Assembly (NCBI RefSeq): GCF_000325745.1
Contig: NC_019907.1
Span: 1,320,501-1,384,500, forward strand
Reading direction: 5' to 3'
Length of the DNA stretch: 64,000 bases
From: Liberibacter crescens BT-1
Lineage (GTDB): Bacteria; Pseudomonadota; Alphaproteobacteria; Rhizobiales; Rhizobiaceae
The first letter of the stretch is position 1. Every line of letters starts with the position of its first letter. Both the position numbers and the translations under genes were made by a program. Positions 54,716 to 64,000 of the stretch are shown in pieces. The notes beneath the pieces were generated by a model. It made no database searches. It was not told where the DNA came from and was given only the letters and a program-made list of their open reading frames with translations.

Positions 54716-55522
54716 TTAACCAAACCGTCCCATAATATAATCTTGAGTCCGTTGATCTACAGGAGCAGTAAACATTTTATCTGTATCATTTTCCTCTACT
54801 AAATAACCTAAATGAAACATAGCTGTACGTTGCGATACACGAGCAGCTTGTTGCATAGAATGTGTAACGATTACAATAGTAAAATTTTTACGTAACTCAT
54901 GAATTAGCTCTTCAACAGAAGCTGTAGCAATAGGATCAAGTGCTGAACAAGGCTCATCCATCAAAATGACTTCTGGACTTACAGCTAAAGCACGAGCAAT
55001 ACAAAGACGTTGCTGTTGTCCACCAGAAAGGCTCATACTATATTCATACAATCTGTCTTTTACTTCATTAAATAACCCGGCTTGCTTAAGACTAGTTTCA
55101 ACTATATTGTCTATTTCTAATTTATTTTTTCCTAAACCATGTATACGTGGCCCATAAGCAACATTATCATAAATAGACTTTGGAAATGGATTGGGCTTCT
55201 GAAATACCATACCAACACGAGCACGCAACTCTACAACATTTACCGAAGGGTCATAAATATCTTTACCATCCAGTGTAATATGACCTGAAAAACGACAATC
55301 TTCAATTGTTTCATTCATACGATTAAGACAACGTAAGAAAGTAGACTTCCCACAACCTGAAGGCCCTATTAAAGCTGTTACTGAATGCACTGGAACTTGT
55401 AGAGTTATGTCAAATAAAGCACGCTTTTCTCCATAATATACAGAAACATCTTTGCTTATTATTTTATATTGAGTTTTCTTTTTACTCTGATTCCCTGCAA
55501 CACTTTCTCGAGATATTAGCAT
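54716..55522 (-). CDS. pstB: Phosphate ABC transporter ATP-binding protein
   Basis: The 268-residue ATPase has Walker [14 protein letters not shown], signature [17 protein letters not shown], Walker [14 protein letters not shown] and the H-loop [11 protein letters not shown]. It powers high-affinity phosphate import with PstA and PstC. It starts 17 bases after pstA and ends 32 bases before phoU. Confidence 0.97.
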   Translation of the reverse strand: MLISRESVAGNQSKKKTQYKIISKDVSVYYGEKRALFDITLQVPVHSVTALIGPSGCGKSTFLRCLNRMNETIEDCRFSGHITLDGKDIYDPSVNVVELRARVGMVFQKPNPFPKSIYDNVAYGPRIHGLGKNKLEIDNIVETSLKQAGLFNEVKDRLYEYSMSLSGGQQQRLCIARALAVSPEVILMDEPCSALDPIATASVEELIHELRKNFTIVIVTHSMQQAARVSQRTAMFHLGYLVEENDTDKMFTAPVDQRTQDYIMGRFG

Positions 55523-55539
55523 CTTAAAAATCCCTCTTA

Positions 55540-56844
55540 TTACCAGCGCCGCTCAAATCGTTTTCTTAAAAAAACCATAGCAATATTAATAACAACTAAC
55601 AGAAAAATAAGTATAATTATCCCTCCAAAAGCTCGTTCAACAAAACCTCGCTCTGCCTCATTTGTCCATAAATAAATTTGTACTGGCAATGCAGTTGCTG
55701 GATCTGTTATTTTTTTCGGGTAACTTGTCACAAAAGCAACCATACCAATCAATAGCAAAGGAGCTGTCTCACCAAATGCACGAGACAACCCAATAATAGA
55801 ACCTGTTAATATACCTGGCATAGCCAATGGCAAAACATGATGGAAAACTGTCTGCACTTTTGAAGCCCCCAAACCTAAAGCAGCAGAACGAATAGAGCCC
55901 GGAACTGCTTGTAATGCTACACTTGCAGATATAATTACATTTGGCAAAGTTATCAAAGCTAAAACTAATCCACCAACAAGGGGACTTGAACGTGGTATAC
56001 CAAATAAGTTAATAAATATTGCCAATCCAAGAAGACCGTAAACAATAGATGGAACCGCTGCAAGATTATTAATATTAACTTTGATTAAAGTTGTTAAAAA
56101 ATTCTTTTGTGCAAATTCTTCCAAATAAACTGCAGAAGCAATTCCTATTGGAAGTGTCAATATAATAATAATTAACATCATATATAAAGAACCAACAATT
56201 GCTACACCAACTCCTGCTACTTCTGCACGGCTAGAAGCACCACCAGTAAATAAGTCATAATTAAAATAAGTTGATAAACAGCCCTCTTGTACAAGTTTTT
56301 TAATCCATTCCACCTGTTGATTAGAGATTTTGCGTCTATTTTCAGGCACTGATAAGTCAATTTCACCCTTAAAAGCATAATCAACATTAGCACTAGCTAA
56401 CACCAAAACCTCAACTGTTTTGCCTATTAACGAAGGATTCTTCATTAACAAATCACGAAGTTGCACCTTTACTGTAGCCGATAACATCTCATCAATTTTC
56501 GACATGCTAGAATAATTATTAGTATCGACCCCTAATTTCCGGGCAAGAGCTTGGCGAGCTATTAAAGAATAATTACCAAACATCAACGCTGAAGAATTAG
56601 AATAGGCATCTTTTTGAGGATTAATTACATTTTCTGAAAACTCTATTGGTAAAGAAATTTTTGTTTGCCAAAATGCGCCAATTCCCTTTGATATAATAGA
56701 ATATACTAAAATTATAAGAAAAGAAAAACTAATAATTATAGATGCCATACCATAAAAACGAAATCTTTTCTCAGCAGCATAACGTCGTTTGAGGCTAATT
56801 TTATTATCTGAGAAAGATTTTTTAGTAGAAGAAAATTCATTCAT
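55540..56844 (-). CDS. pstA: Phosphate ABC transporter permease PstA
   Basis: The 434-residue permease has an N-terminal membrane helix, an extended periplasmic insert (about 70-215) typical of alphaproteobacterial PstA, and the six-helix permease core. The core carries the EAA loop [23 protein letters not shown]. It overlaps the pstC stop by 4 bases. Confidence 0.95.
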   Translation of the reverse strand: MNEFSSTKKSFSDNKISLKRRYAAEKRFRFYGMASIIISFSFLIILVYSIISKGIGAFWQTKISLPIEFSENVINPQKDAYSNSSALMFGNYSLIARQALARKLGVDTNNYSSMSKIDEMLSATVKVQLRDLLMKNPSLIGKTVEVLVLASANVDYAFKGEIDLSVPENRRKISNQQVEWIKKLVQEGCLSTYFNYDLFTGGASSRAEVAGVGVAIVGSLYMMLIIIILTLPIGIASAVYLEEFAQKNFLTTLIKVNINNLAAVPSIVYGLLGLAIFINLFGIPRSSPLVGGLVLALITLPNVIISASVALQAVPGSIRSAALGLGASKVQTVFHHVLPLAMPGILTGSIIGLSRAFGETAPLLLIGMVAFVTSYPKKITDPATALPVQIYLWTNEAERGFVERAFGGIIILIFLLVVINIAMVFLRKRFERRW

Positions 56845-58319
56845 TCATACTTTTCCTGATATTTCTGAACAATATAAAGTGCAAAAATGTTAAGGAAAAA
56901 TGTAATAACGAATAAAGTCAATCCAAGAGCAAAAGCTACCAATGTCTGTGGAGAAGTAAACTCAAGATCCCCTGTTAATTGATTCATAATTTTAACAGTA
57001 ACAGTAGTCATAGACTGAAAAGGGCTGAAATAGAAATGTGCAGCTACACCCGCAGCTAATACCACAATCATTGTTTCTCCGATAGTTCGTGAGGCTGTCA
57101 TTAATAAAGCACCAGCAATACCAGGAAATGCGGCAGGAAAAATGACATATTTTATAGTTTCTGAACGTGTTGCTCCCAAACCAAAAGAACCATCTCTCAA
57201 TGTACGAGGAACTGCAGAAATGATATCTTCTGAAAGAGAAGAAACATAAGGGATTAACATTATACCCATTACCAATCCAGCTGTTAGAACACTCTGAGCT
57301 TGAATAAAATCTTTATAATTTCCTGTCATTAAGCCATTTATAAATATGGACATATCTCGCAAAAAAGGACCTACAACTGATATAGCAAAAAATCCATAAA
57401 CAATTGTTGGAATTCCTGCAAGAATTTCAATGACAGGCTTAATAGCAGATCGCACCTTTTTAGAAGCATATTCTGCCATATAAATAGCTGCAAGTAAACC
57501 AATTGGAACAGCAAATAACATTGCTATAAAACCAATATAAAACGTACCTAAAAGCAAAGGGATAAGACCAAATTGACCAGGAGAATTCGGAGAACCAGCG
57601 GCTGAAAAACGTGGATCCCATACTGTGCCAAAAAAAAATGCTTTTGCTGGAACAACGCAGAAAAAACTTATAGCATTGGAAAGCATAGAAATTATGATTC
57701 CAATCGCTACTAAAACAGAAAAAAATGATGAAGCCATAAAAAGAAAAACTATAAATTTTTCAATTTTATATTGAACACGTAATCGTGGAGAAATCTGAAT
57801 ATTAGCATAAAATGCTCCAGCCAAAACTAATGCTAATATAAGACACGTAACCGCTACCCGACTTTTATATGTAAGGGCCTGAATGTAAAAAGCAGCTTTT
57901 ATTACCCAAGACTGAGGATTAGTTGCCAATATTAAATCATATGACTTTAAAATATTTAATACATTAGAATAATCTTTAAGAGATTGTTTATCTTGAGAAC
58001 TAAGAAGAGGTAAAATTTTTGCAATATTTTCTGCTACATTATAATTAATTTTTTGTTCAATTAAAGGTAACTTCGATATCTCATCTGAAAGCGCTCTATT
58101 AACCTGGAATTGAATCAATCTTGGGGAAAACAATAGCCATAAAGATACAATAATCAAAGCCGGGATTACAGAATAAAGAGCAACATATACTCCATAATAA
58201 CCCCACCTAGGATGAAGACCTTTTACCTTACAAGACATAACTCTAGAACGAGTATACCCCGTAAGGTAAGCTACAAGACCTATAACAATGAAGAATAACC
58301 CAAAAATGGAGAAAAACAT
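56841..58319 (-). CDS. pstC: Phosphate ABC transporter permease PstC
   Basis: The 492-residue permease has a long N-terminal extension with extra helices (about 1-215), as in other rhizobial PstC, followed by the permease core. The core includes the cytoplasmic loop FGLGATRSETIKYVIFPAAFPG and SRTIGETMIVVLAAG. It pairs with PstA to form the membrane pore. It starts 53 bases after pstS. Confidence 0.95.
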   Translation of the reverse strand: MFFSIFGLFFIVIGLVAYLTGYTRSRVMSCKVKGLHPRWGYYGVYVALYSVIPALIIVSLWLLFSPRLIQFQVNRALSDEISKLPLIEQKINYNVAENIAKILPLLSSQDKQSLKDYSNVLNILKSYDLILATNPQSWVIKAAFYIQALTYKSRVAVTCLILALVLAGAFYANIQISPRLRVQYKIEKFIVFLFMASSFFSVLVAIGIIISMLSNAISFFCVVPAKAFFFGTVWDPRFSAAGSPNSPGQFGLIPLLLGTFYIGFIAMLFAVPIGLLAAIYMAEYASKKVRSAIKPVIEILAGIPTIVYGFFAISVVGPFLRDMSIFINGLMTGNYKDFIQAQSVLTAGLVMGIMLIPYVSSLSEDIISAVPRTLRDGSFGLGATRSETIKYVIFPAAFPGIAGALLMTASRTIGETMIVVLAAGVAAHFYFSPFQSMTTVTVKIMNQLTGDLEFTSPQTLVAFALGLTLFVITFFLNIFALYIVQKYQEKYE

Positions 58320-58372
58320 CTTTATTCCTGAAAAAAACTGGATTTAAGGTGATTTTCTAAAAATTTTTATCC

Positions 58373-59416
58373 CTAAAATCCATTCATAATTTCTCCAACC
58401 TTTACATGGTTTTGCATAATTTTTCTTTCGCTATCAGGCATAGGAACCAAACCATATTTAACAAGAGGAGATTCAGGACCTATCATTTGATCCGATACAA
58501 AATAATCAACATATTCCTTAAGACCAGGTATTAAAGAAAGATGCGCTTTCTTAAGATAGAAAAACAGTGGACGTGCAATAGGATATTGAGAAGACGCTAT
58601 CGTTTCCATAGAAGGAGTTATTCCATTTACTGCAACAACCTTTAATATATCAGCATTGTTTTTATAAAAAGAAAATCCAAAAACACCAAAAGCAGTTTTA
58701 TTTGCATTAATACGTGTTAAAGTTTCTGTATAATCACCATCAATATCAATTGCTACACCATCTTTACGGATCATTAAACACGTTTTATTTGCTTCTTCTT
58801 TATCTAAAACTATTCTTTTTATTTCTTCTAAAGCACCAGAAACTTCACATCCCTCTTTCAAAACCTTTTCTTCAAATCCTTCACGAGTACCATGCTTTTC
58901 TCCTGGAATGTATATTGAAATTGGAATATTAGGCATAGATGGATTAATCTCTGACCATTTCTTCAATGGATTTGATATAAGCTGACCTTTTACAATAATT
59001 TTTGCTGCCAAAGCCTTATAAAGATCTTCAATCTTCATAGAGATGCTACCCAAGCTATTATCAACAGCTAATACAACTCCATCATAACCAATACGCACTT
59101 CTTCAATATCAGATACACCATTCTTTTTACATTCTTCAAACTCACCTTTCTTCCTCTTACGAGAAGCATTAGCAATATCAATTTTATCTTCCCCAACACC
59201 TCTACAAAATTCTTTTATTCCAGGCCCAGAACCACCAGATTCAATAAGAGGAGTTTTGAAATCAGTAAAAAATTCACTAAAATTTTCAGCAACAATCCTG
59301 GCATAAGGTAAAACAGTTGAAGAACCAGACACTCTAATTTGATCCCGTGCAAATAGAGTTTTACTTGAAATTAAAACAGTACACAAAGTTATAATGATTG
59401 GTTTTAAAGCACCCAT
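58373..59416 (-). CDS. pstS: Periplasmic phosphate-binding protein
   Basis: The 347-residue protein has a signal peptide (MGALKPIIITLCTVLISS, cleavage near LFA) and a type II binding-protein fold with phosphate-site segments: RVSGSSTVLPYA, ESGGSGPGIKEFC and GTREGFEE. It starts the pst operon. The ATG at 59416 is chosen because GGAG lies 5 bases before it; an ATG five codons upstream is also open. I found no clear PHO box in the 280 bases upstream. Confidence 0.93.
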   Translation of the reverse strand: MGALKPIIITLCTVLISSKTLFARDQIRVSGSSTVLPYARIVAENFSEFFTDFKTPLIESGGSGPGIKEFCRGVGEDKIDIANASRKRKKGEFEECKKNGVSDIEEVRIGYDGVVLAVDNSLGSISMKIEDLYKALAAKIIVKGQLISNPLKKWSEINPSMPNIPISIYIPGEKHGTREGFEEKVLKEGCEVSGALEEIKRIVLDKEEANKTCLMIRKDGVAIDIDGDYTETLTRINANKTAFGVFGFSFYKNNADILKVVAVNGITPSMETIASSQYPIARPLFFYLKKAHLSLIPGLKEYVDYFVSDQMIGPESPLVKYGLVPMPDSERKIMQNHVKVGEIMNGF

Positions 59417-59711
59417 AATCACTCCACCCATTTGTTTAAAAAAACCTAATATAGGTTTCCTACTTAATTTCCTGATAAACTCTAATCAATATAGAATGTC
59501 AATGTATAAAATTACCATTATAAAATAAAATCAGTACTTGGGATTTAAAATATCTCTTGTAATTAAAGGATCTAATCCGTAGCAACAACCCATACAGGCT
59601 CTATTATTGTTTTTCTTAAAAAATAATGTGTAAATATCCTAAAGAAATTTAGTCACTAAAAAGTAACTTCTTTTATATACATGGACAAGATGTTATCTTA
59701 AGAAAAAGTAA

Positions 59712-59787
59712 GCCGCTTTAGCTCAGTTGGTAGAGCACATCATTCGTAATGATGGGGCCACGTGTTCGAATCACGTAAGCGGCACCA
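59712..59787 (+). tRNA. tRNA-Thr (anticodon CGT)
   Basis: A standard cloverleaf starts GCCGCTTTAGCTCAGTTGG, with anticodon loop CATTCGTAATG (CGU), TTCGAAT T-loop, acceptor pairing GCCGCTT/AAGCGGC, discriminator A and encoded CCA (59785-59787). It reads ACG codons. Confidence 0.97.
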
Positions 59788-59916
59788 AAATTAATTGTTT
59801 GACTTCAAGTATCCTTGATATGCTTTATTTAACATGCGAAATTAATAGCTTTTAGATTTTATCCCCTCATAATTGTTATTCTACATTAAATCTGCACAAT
59901 ACATAAAGAAGACATA

Positions 59917-60561
59917 TTAGCTTTCATCAGAAGGAACAACAGAATACTTTTTAATAAATTTAAATTGTAGCAAACTAAATAACATAGTAAGCGGAATAAT
60001 TGCGGATATTTTAAATAGAGCCCAAAATTCTGTAGAGAAATTCCGTCTTATTATTTCATTAAGTATTGCCAGAAATATGAAAAATATTCCCCACCGCAGA
60101 GTAAGCTTACGCCAGCCTTCTGCAGTTAAGCAAAAAACCTCACCAAAGAATAAACTTAATAATGACTTACCTAATACAAGACCCCCGAGAAGAACGCTTG
60201 CAAAGAGCATATAAATAACTGTTGGTTTGAGCTTTATAAAAGATTCATCGTGAAACCAAAGAGTCAGCGCTCCGAAAAATAACACGAATCCCCCAGAAAC
60301 GAACAAAACAACCGGAAAAGAACGCAAAATAAACCACGATAATATTAATGATATAATCGTTGCAATCATAAATAAACCAGTAGCGATAAAAACCTTTCCT
60401 CCAAAAGAATGAACTATTCCAAATTTGCTTATCCATTTTTCATCGTAGTCATAAAAATTAGACAAAAAAAACACTAAAAGAGGACCAATCTCCAAAAAAA
60501 ACTTAATCAGTTGACTATTTGATGCTATTTTTTTTGATTGTTCTTTAAATTGTGTTGTCAT
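59917..60561 (-). CDS. yciB: Intracellular septation protein A (YciB/IspZ family)
   Basis: The 214-residue inner-membrane protein has five to six helices and the family segments KFFLEIGPLLVFFLSNF, EGWRKLTLRWGIFFIF and LNEIIRRNFSTEFWALFK. It is involved in septation and membrane integrity. The ATG at 60561 overlaps the end of ftsY by 17 bases. The frame is open 33 codons further upstream, inside ftsY, but the family starts at MTTQFK. The ftsY-ispZ order is rhizobial. Confidence 0.92.
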   Translation of the reverse strand: MTTQFKEQSKKIASNSQLIKFFLEIGPLLVFFLSNFYDYDEKWISKFGIVHSFGGKVFIATGLFMIATIISLILSWFILRSFPVVLFVSGGFVLFFGALTLWFHDESFIKLKPTVIYMLFASVLLGGLVLGKSLLSLFFGEVFCLTAEGWRKLTLRWGIFFIFLAILNEIIRRNFSTEFWALFKISAIIPLTMLFSLLQFKFIKKYSVVPSDES

Positions 60562-61672
60562 GTGCACCAACTCTCTCATACTCAGATAATCCAGTAATAG
60601 CTTTTGCAAAATCCCTTGCAACAAAAGGCTCAAGATCACTTTCCTTTTCACCAATACCAATAAAATAAACAGGCAATTGATATTTCATTGAAATAGCAAC
60701 AAGAATACCACCACGCGCTGTCCCATCAAGTTTTGTCATAACAAGACCTGTAACCCCAACAACATCCCGAAACATTTCTACTTGATTCAAGGCATTTTGT
60801 CCAACAGTAGCATCAAGAACCTGAAGAACTGCATGAGGAGCATTTGAATCAAACTTTCGCAACACCCGTGCTATTTTTTTCAGTTCCTCCATCAAGCCAA
60901 TCTTGTTCTGAAGACGACCGGCTGTATCAATAATAAGAACATCCTTTTTCTTTTCCTTTGCTTGTTTAAAAGCCTCATAAGCAAGAGCTGCTGCATCACC
61001 TCCAACTTTAGCACTTATAAAATCAGAGGAAGTCCGATCTGCCCACACCTTAAGCTGTTCAACAGCTGCTGCGCGGAATGTATCACCTGCAGCGAGCATA
61101 ACCTTTAACCCCGAATCAGAAAGTTTTGCAGCTAATTTCCCAATAGTAGTCGTTTTTCCAACACCATTAACACCAACAACAAGAATAACATTTGGCTTGT
61201 TAGAAACATTCAATTCAAAAGGCTGAGAAACTGGTACTAATATTTTTTCTATCTCTGTACTCAGAATATGTATTACCTCTGCAGAGGACACATCCTTTTT
61301 ATAACGTTCAGTAGACAAAACGTTTGTAATCCGCGTTGCTAAATCGACTCCCAAATCAGAACGAATTAATAAGGATTCAAGTTCTTCAAGAATACTTTCA
61401 TCAAGTTTACTTTTAGTTAAAAGATTACCAATATCTTTTTTTAACTGTGACGACGTCTGAAACAAACTGGTTGTTAGTTTTTGAAACCAGCTAAAGTGAT
61501 CATCTTGTGACACTTTATCAGGAAAAGATTCTTCAATCTTTATCTCTTCAGCTCTTGATGAAGAATCTTCTTGCGTTGTATTACAAACTTCAGAAGAACA
61601 ATCTGATGTTTTTTGAGAAGATAAAAAATCTGAATTTTTCTTGAACGAGAGAAACTTCGTGAAAAAATCCAT
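60545..61672 (-). CDS. ftsY: Signal recognition particle receptor FtsY
   Basis: The 375-residue GTPase has an acidic N-terminal A region (about 1-75), the N domain of four helices, and the G domain with VVGVNGVGKTTTIGKLA (G1), DTFRAAAVEQL, DTAGRLQNK (G3), TKLDGTARGG (G4) and the FIGIGEKESDLEPF closing motif. It docks ribosome-SRP complexes at the membrane. The ATG at 61672 has GAGGTGG upstream. The partner SRP protein gene ffh starts at 63003 on the other strand. Confidence 0.96.
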   Translation of the reverse strand: MDFFTKFLSFKKNSDFLSSQKTSDCSSEVCNTTQEDSSSRAEEIKIEESFPDKVSQDDHFSWFQKLTTSLFQTSSQLKKDIGNLLTKSKLDESILEELESLLIRSDLGVDLATRITNVLSTERYKKDVSSAEVIHILSTEIEKILVPVSQPFELNVSNKPNVILVVGVNGVGKTTTIGKLAAKLSDSGLKVMLAAGDTFRAAAVEQLKVWADRTSSDFISAKVGGDAAALAYEAFKQAKEKKKDVLIIDTAGRLQNKIGLMEELKKIARVLRKFDSNAPHAVLQVLDATVGQNALNQVEMFRDVVGVTGLVMTKLDGTARGGILVAISMKYQLPVYFIGIGEKESDLEPFVARDFAKAITGLSEYERVGAHDNTI

Positions 61673-61839
61673 TGCCACCTCAAAATAATTTATTTTTAAA
61701 TACATAAATAAATGCCTATGAAATAGCTAAAGTCAATCAAATTTCTTTATAAAAAGATCTCAGATTATTTAATAAGCCATGCGAAGCTTTAAAAATAAAA
61801 GCTCTTTCCTAGTATAATTAGTCGTACTGAAAGTTTTAC

Positions 61840-62718
61840 TCATATAAAAGAATGAGTTTTTATCCATGCTCCTGTTTTAGAATCAAGCTTTCCAGCCCAC
61901 TCTTTTTCTGCTGGTCCGGTCATGATAACATGGCCATCATCGCGCCAATGAATCATTAATTTTCCACCGGGCATCTCAACAAGAACAGTGCGATCTGTAC
62001 GACCAATACGAATAGATGAAACAGCAGCAGCACAGGCTGCTGAGCCACAAGCAAGTGTTAAACCTACGCCACGCTCCCAAGTACACAATTGAAGAGAAGA
62101 TTTAGACGTAATTTTTGCCAAAGAAACATTAATACCTTCAGTAAACATAGGATCGTTTTCAACATGCTTTCCTATATTTGATAAATCATAATCAGAAAAA
62201 TTCTTTTCAATCCAGAATATTATATGAGGATTCCCCATAGAAAGAACCGACGGTGAATCCAATATAAATCCAGAATCAATAGAACCCACCTGAAAGTCAA
62301 TACAACTGGTATCATCAAATTTTCTGGCAAGGGGAACATCTTTCCAATCTAAAAGAGGTACACACATATCAACAGATATTAATCCATCCATATGCTGTTC
62401 AGCATTTAATAAGCCACGCAAAGTTTCAAAAGTAAAAGTTTTTTGTCCTGTTTCTTTTGCAAGAAAGTCAACAACACAACGAGTACCATTACCACAAGCT
62501 CCTACTTCTGACCCATCACGATTCAAAATAAAAATTTTAGCATCTGCTGATAGTGTATTTGAGCGATAAACAACCATCATTTGATCAAACTGCGTTCTTT
62601 CATCAGAAGACAAAGAAGAAACAACGTCAGGAGCTATTGTTGTATTGCAATCTCGCATATCAACAACAAGTATTTTGTTTCCTATACCATTCATTTTTAC
62701 AAAATTTACCATACCCAT
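61840..62718 (-). CDS. dapF: Diaminopimelate epimerase
   Basis: The 292-residue cofactor-free epimerase converts LL- to meso-diaminopimelate for peptidoglycan and lysine. Both catalytic cysteines are present: Cys75 in GACGNGTR and Cys224 in LACGSAACA. FVKMNGIGNKILVVD is the N-terminal signature. The length is normal. Rhizobia usually have mtaB between dapF and ftsY; it is absent here, consistent with gene loss. Confidence 0.96.
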   Translation of the reverse strand: MGMVNFVKMNGIGNKILVVDMRDCNTTIAPDVVSSLSSDERTQFDQMMVVYRSNTLSADAKIFILNRDGSEVGACGNGTRCVVDFLAKETGQKTFTFETLRGLLNAEQHMDGLISVDMCVPLLDWKDVPLARKFDDTSCIDFQVGSIDSGFILDSPSVLSMGNPHIIFWIEKNFSDYDLSNIGKHVENDPMFTEGINVSLAKITSKSSLQLCTWERGVGLTLACGSAACAAAVSSIRIGRTDRTVLVEMPGGKLMIHWRDDGHVIMTGPAEKEWAGKLDSKTGAWIKTHSFI

Positions 62719-63002
62719 TGAAGATTACCTTCTGCTATTTCTCAAATTACAATAAGAATGCAAAATTATTCGTTATGCTATGGTAATTTGACTTCAGTCA
62801 TCAAACAAAAAAGTTCAATAGCTCAATCAGATTTTAAAATAATTTATGCACAATATAGTATCAAGAACATTCGACTTGATATTGGAGACATACCACGATA
62901 TCTTTTATCAAAAGGCCATGACTATATTCTACATGCACTCACTTTTGAACAAATACTGCAACATGAAAATAATTCAACTCCTATGGCTAAGGATACTAAG
63001 CG

Positions 63003-64000
63003 ATGTTTAAAAATCTTCAAGAACGTATCGGCCTCATTTTTAATGACCTGACTGGTAGAGGTGTTTTATCAGAAGCTGATATATCAAAAGCCTTACGTGA
63101 AGTGCGCCGTGCACTCCTAGAAGCAGACGTAGCCCTTGAAGTTGTTCGATCTTTTATTGAAAGAGTCCAAGAAAAAGCCCTTGGAAAAGAAGTGCTGAAA
63201 AGCATAAAACCAGGTCAAATGGTCATCAAGATTGTCCATGATGAGCTTGTGGAAATTCTCGGGAAAGAAAACATAGAATTGGATCTTAACGCTCCAGCCC
63301 CAGTTGTTATTATGATAATCGGTCTTCAAGGATCTGGTAAAACAACAACAACTGCCAAGATTGCAAATCGTTTGAAAACTCTTAAGAAGAAAAAATCCCT
63401 TATTGCATCTCTTGACACATATCGTCCAGCTGCACAGCAACAATTAGAGCAGCTTGGACAACAAATTCAAGTTGATACTCTTCCTATTATAAAAGACCAG
63501 TCCCCTCTAGAAATAGCCAATCGAGCTACACATACTGCATTGCTCGGAGGCTACGATGTTGTTATTTTAGATACTGCTGGACGCAACCATCTTGACGAAA
63601 CCCTGATGAACGAGATTGTTACAATAAAACACCAAAATAATCCTCATGAAGTTTTATTGGTAGCTGATGCACTAACAGGACAGGATGCAGTAAATCTTGC
63701 CCGTAGCTTTGATCAGCATGTTAACATAACAGGTCTTATATTAACACGTATGGATGGAGATGGCCGCGGTGGAGCAGCTCTCTCAATGCGGGCTGTTACA
63801 GGTAAACCTATAAAAATGATAGGTGTAGGCGAAAAAATAGATGATATCGCTGAATTTCATCCAAAACGAATTGCAGATCGAATTCTCGGTATGGGTGATA
63901 TTGTTTCTTTAGTAGAGAAAGCGGCAAGTACTATTAATGCAGAAAAAACAGCAGAAATAGCAAAAAAAATAGCTAAAGGAAGGTTTGGTCTTGATGATTT
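63003..64000 (+). CDS. ffh: Signal recognition particle protein Ffh, N-terminal part (runs off the window)
   Basis: An open frame from ATG 63003 continues past the right edge, giving about 332 residues. It has the N domain (MFKNLQERIGLIFNDLTGRG, ALLEADVALEVV) and the G domain: GLQGSGKTTTTAKIA (G1), DTYRPAAQQQL, DTAGRNHLDE (G3), TRMDGDGRGGAAL (G4) and IGVGEKIDDIAEFHP. The start of the M domain (RILGMGDIVSLVEKA) is reached; the RNA-binding part lies outside. Ffh with 4.5S RNA targets membrane proteins to FtsY. The frame shows no break. Confidence 0.96.
   Translation, partial: MFKNLQERIGLIFNDLTGRGVLSEADISKALREVRRALLEADVALEVVRSFIERVQEKALGKEVLKSIKPGQMVIKIVHDELVEILGKENIELDLNAPAPVVIMIIGLQGSGKTTTTAKIANRLKTLKKKKSLIASLDTYRPAAQQQLEQLGQQIQVDTLPIIKDQSPLEIANRATHTALLGGYDVVILDTAGRNHLDETLMNEIVTIKHQNNPHEVLLVADALTGQDAVNLARSFDQHVNITGLILTRMDGDGRGGAALSMRAVTGKPIKMIGVGEKIDDIAEFHPKRIADRILGMGDIVSLVEKAASTINAEKTAEIAKKIAKGRFGLDD

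Noticed and set aside
59417-59711. PHO box upstream of pstS
   Set aside because: No repeat resembling CTGTCAT-type direct repeats was found on the coding strand.
62758-63051. 97-codon plus-strand ORF between dapF and ffh
   Set aside because: It overlaps the certain ffh start by 48 bases, has no ribosome-binding site and no recognisable family; it lies in the divergent promoter region.
1-64000. CRISPR arrays, prophage genes, insertion sequences
   Set aside because: No spaced repeat arrays, integrases, transposases or phage structural genes were seen in the window.

Overview
The window looks like chromosome of an AT-rich, genome-reduced member of the Rhizobiaceae, most likely a 'Candidatus Liberibacter' species. 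Base composition is roughly two-thirds A+T by eye. Gene content and order are rhizobial: fba-pgk-gap-tkt; a DUF4164 gene, zapA, 6S RNA and the 5-FTHF cyclo-ligase gene; feuN-feuP-feuQ; lgt, a SAM methyltransferase, pgeF, a lipoprotein gene and prs; heparinase-purH; a DUF1465/RcdA gene; the giant NAD-glutamate dehydrogenase; and a PleC/PdhS-type kinase. The genus is an inference. The alphaproteobacterial assignment is strong.

Layout. 1-2435: end of proB, proA and nadD. 2436-7246: an accessory block on the minus strand that reads as a complete colicin-V-like (class II microcin) module. It holds an HlyD/CvaA-type adaptor, a C39-peptidase ABC exporter (CvaB type) and an 86-residue precursor with a double-glycine leader, followed by a terminator, an unlisted 58-codon ORF and a paired-hairpin RNA with anti-Shine-Dalgarno loops. 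7247-13572: rcdA-like gene and the glycolytic/pentose-phosphate cluster. 13910-17335: zapA, 6S RNA, the cyclo-ligase gene, a TIGR00282 phosphoesterase and yebC. 17384-23043: a second accessory block, with an exported MsrB/MsrA pair and a DipZ thiol conduit, a CrcB fluoride channel, tRNA-Ser, a NodB-type deacetylase and a membrane-anchored nuclease. 23072-38342: core metabolism and envelope genes. 38528-51753: ubiK-like, proC, mscL, a PBP5-type carboxypeptidase, degP, feuNPQ, cobT-dgkA and a histidine kinase. 52329-64000: an Lrp-family regulator, grpE, the pstSCAB-phoU phosphate operon, tRNA-Thr, yciB, ftsY, dapF and the start of ffh.

Several conserved genes are broken or appear broken. tkt and a lipoprotein gene each lack one base in a 7-base homopolymer. 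A second lipoprotein gene has lost its natural ATG to a 6-base A run. lgt has an in-frame TAA in place of a conserved Leu codon. mscL is interrupted by a perfect 13-bp tandem duplication. These may be genome decay, slippage rescued at transcription, or sequencing error, and raw reads would decide. The microcin module is the best candidate for a little-described system. The exported Msr/DipZ set and the paired anti-SD RNA come next.
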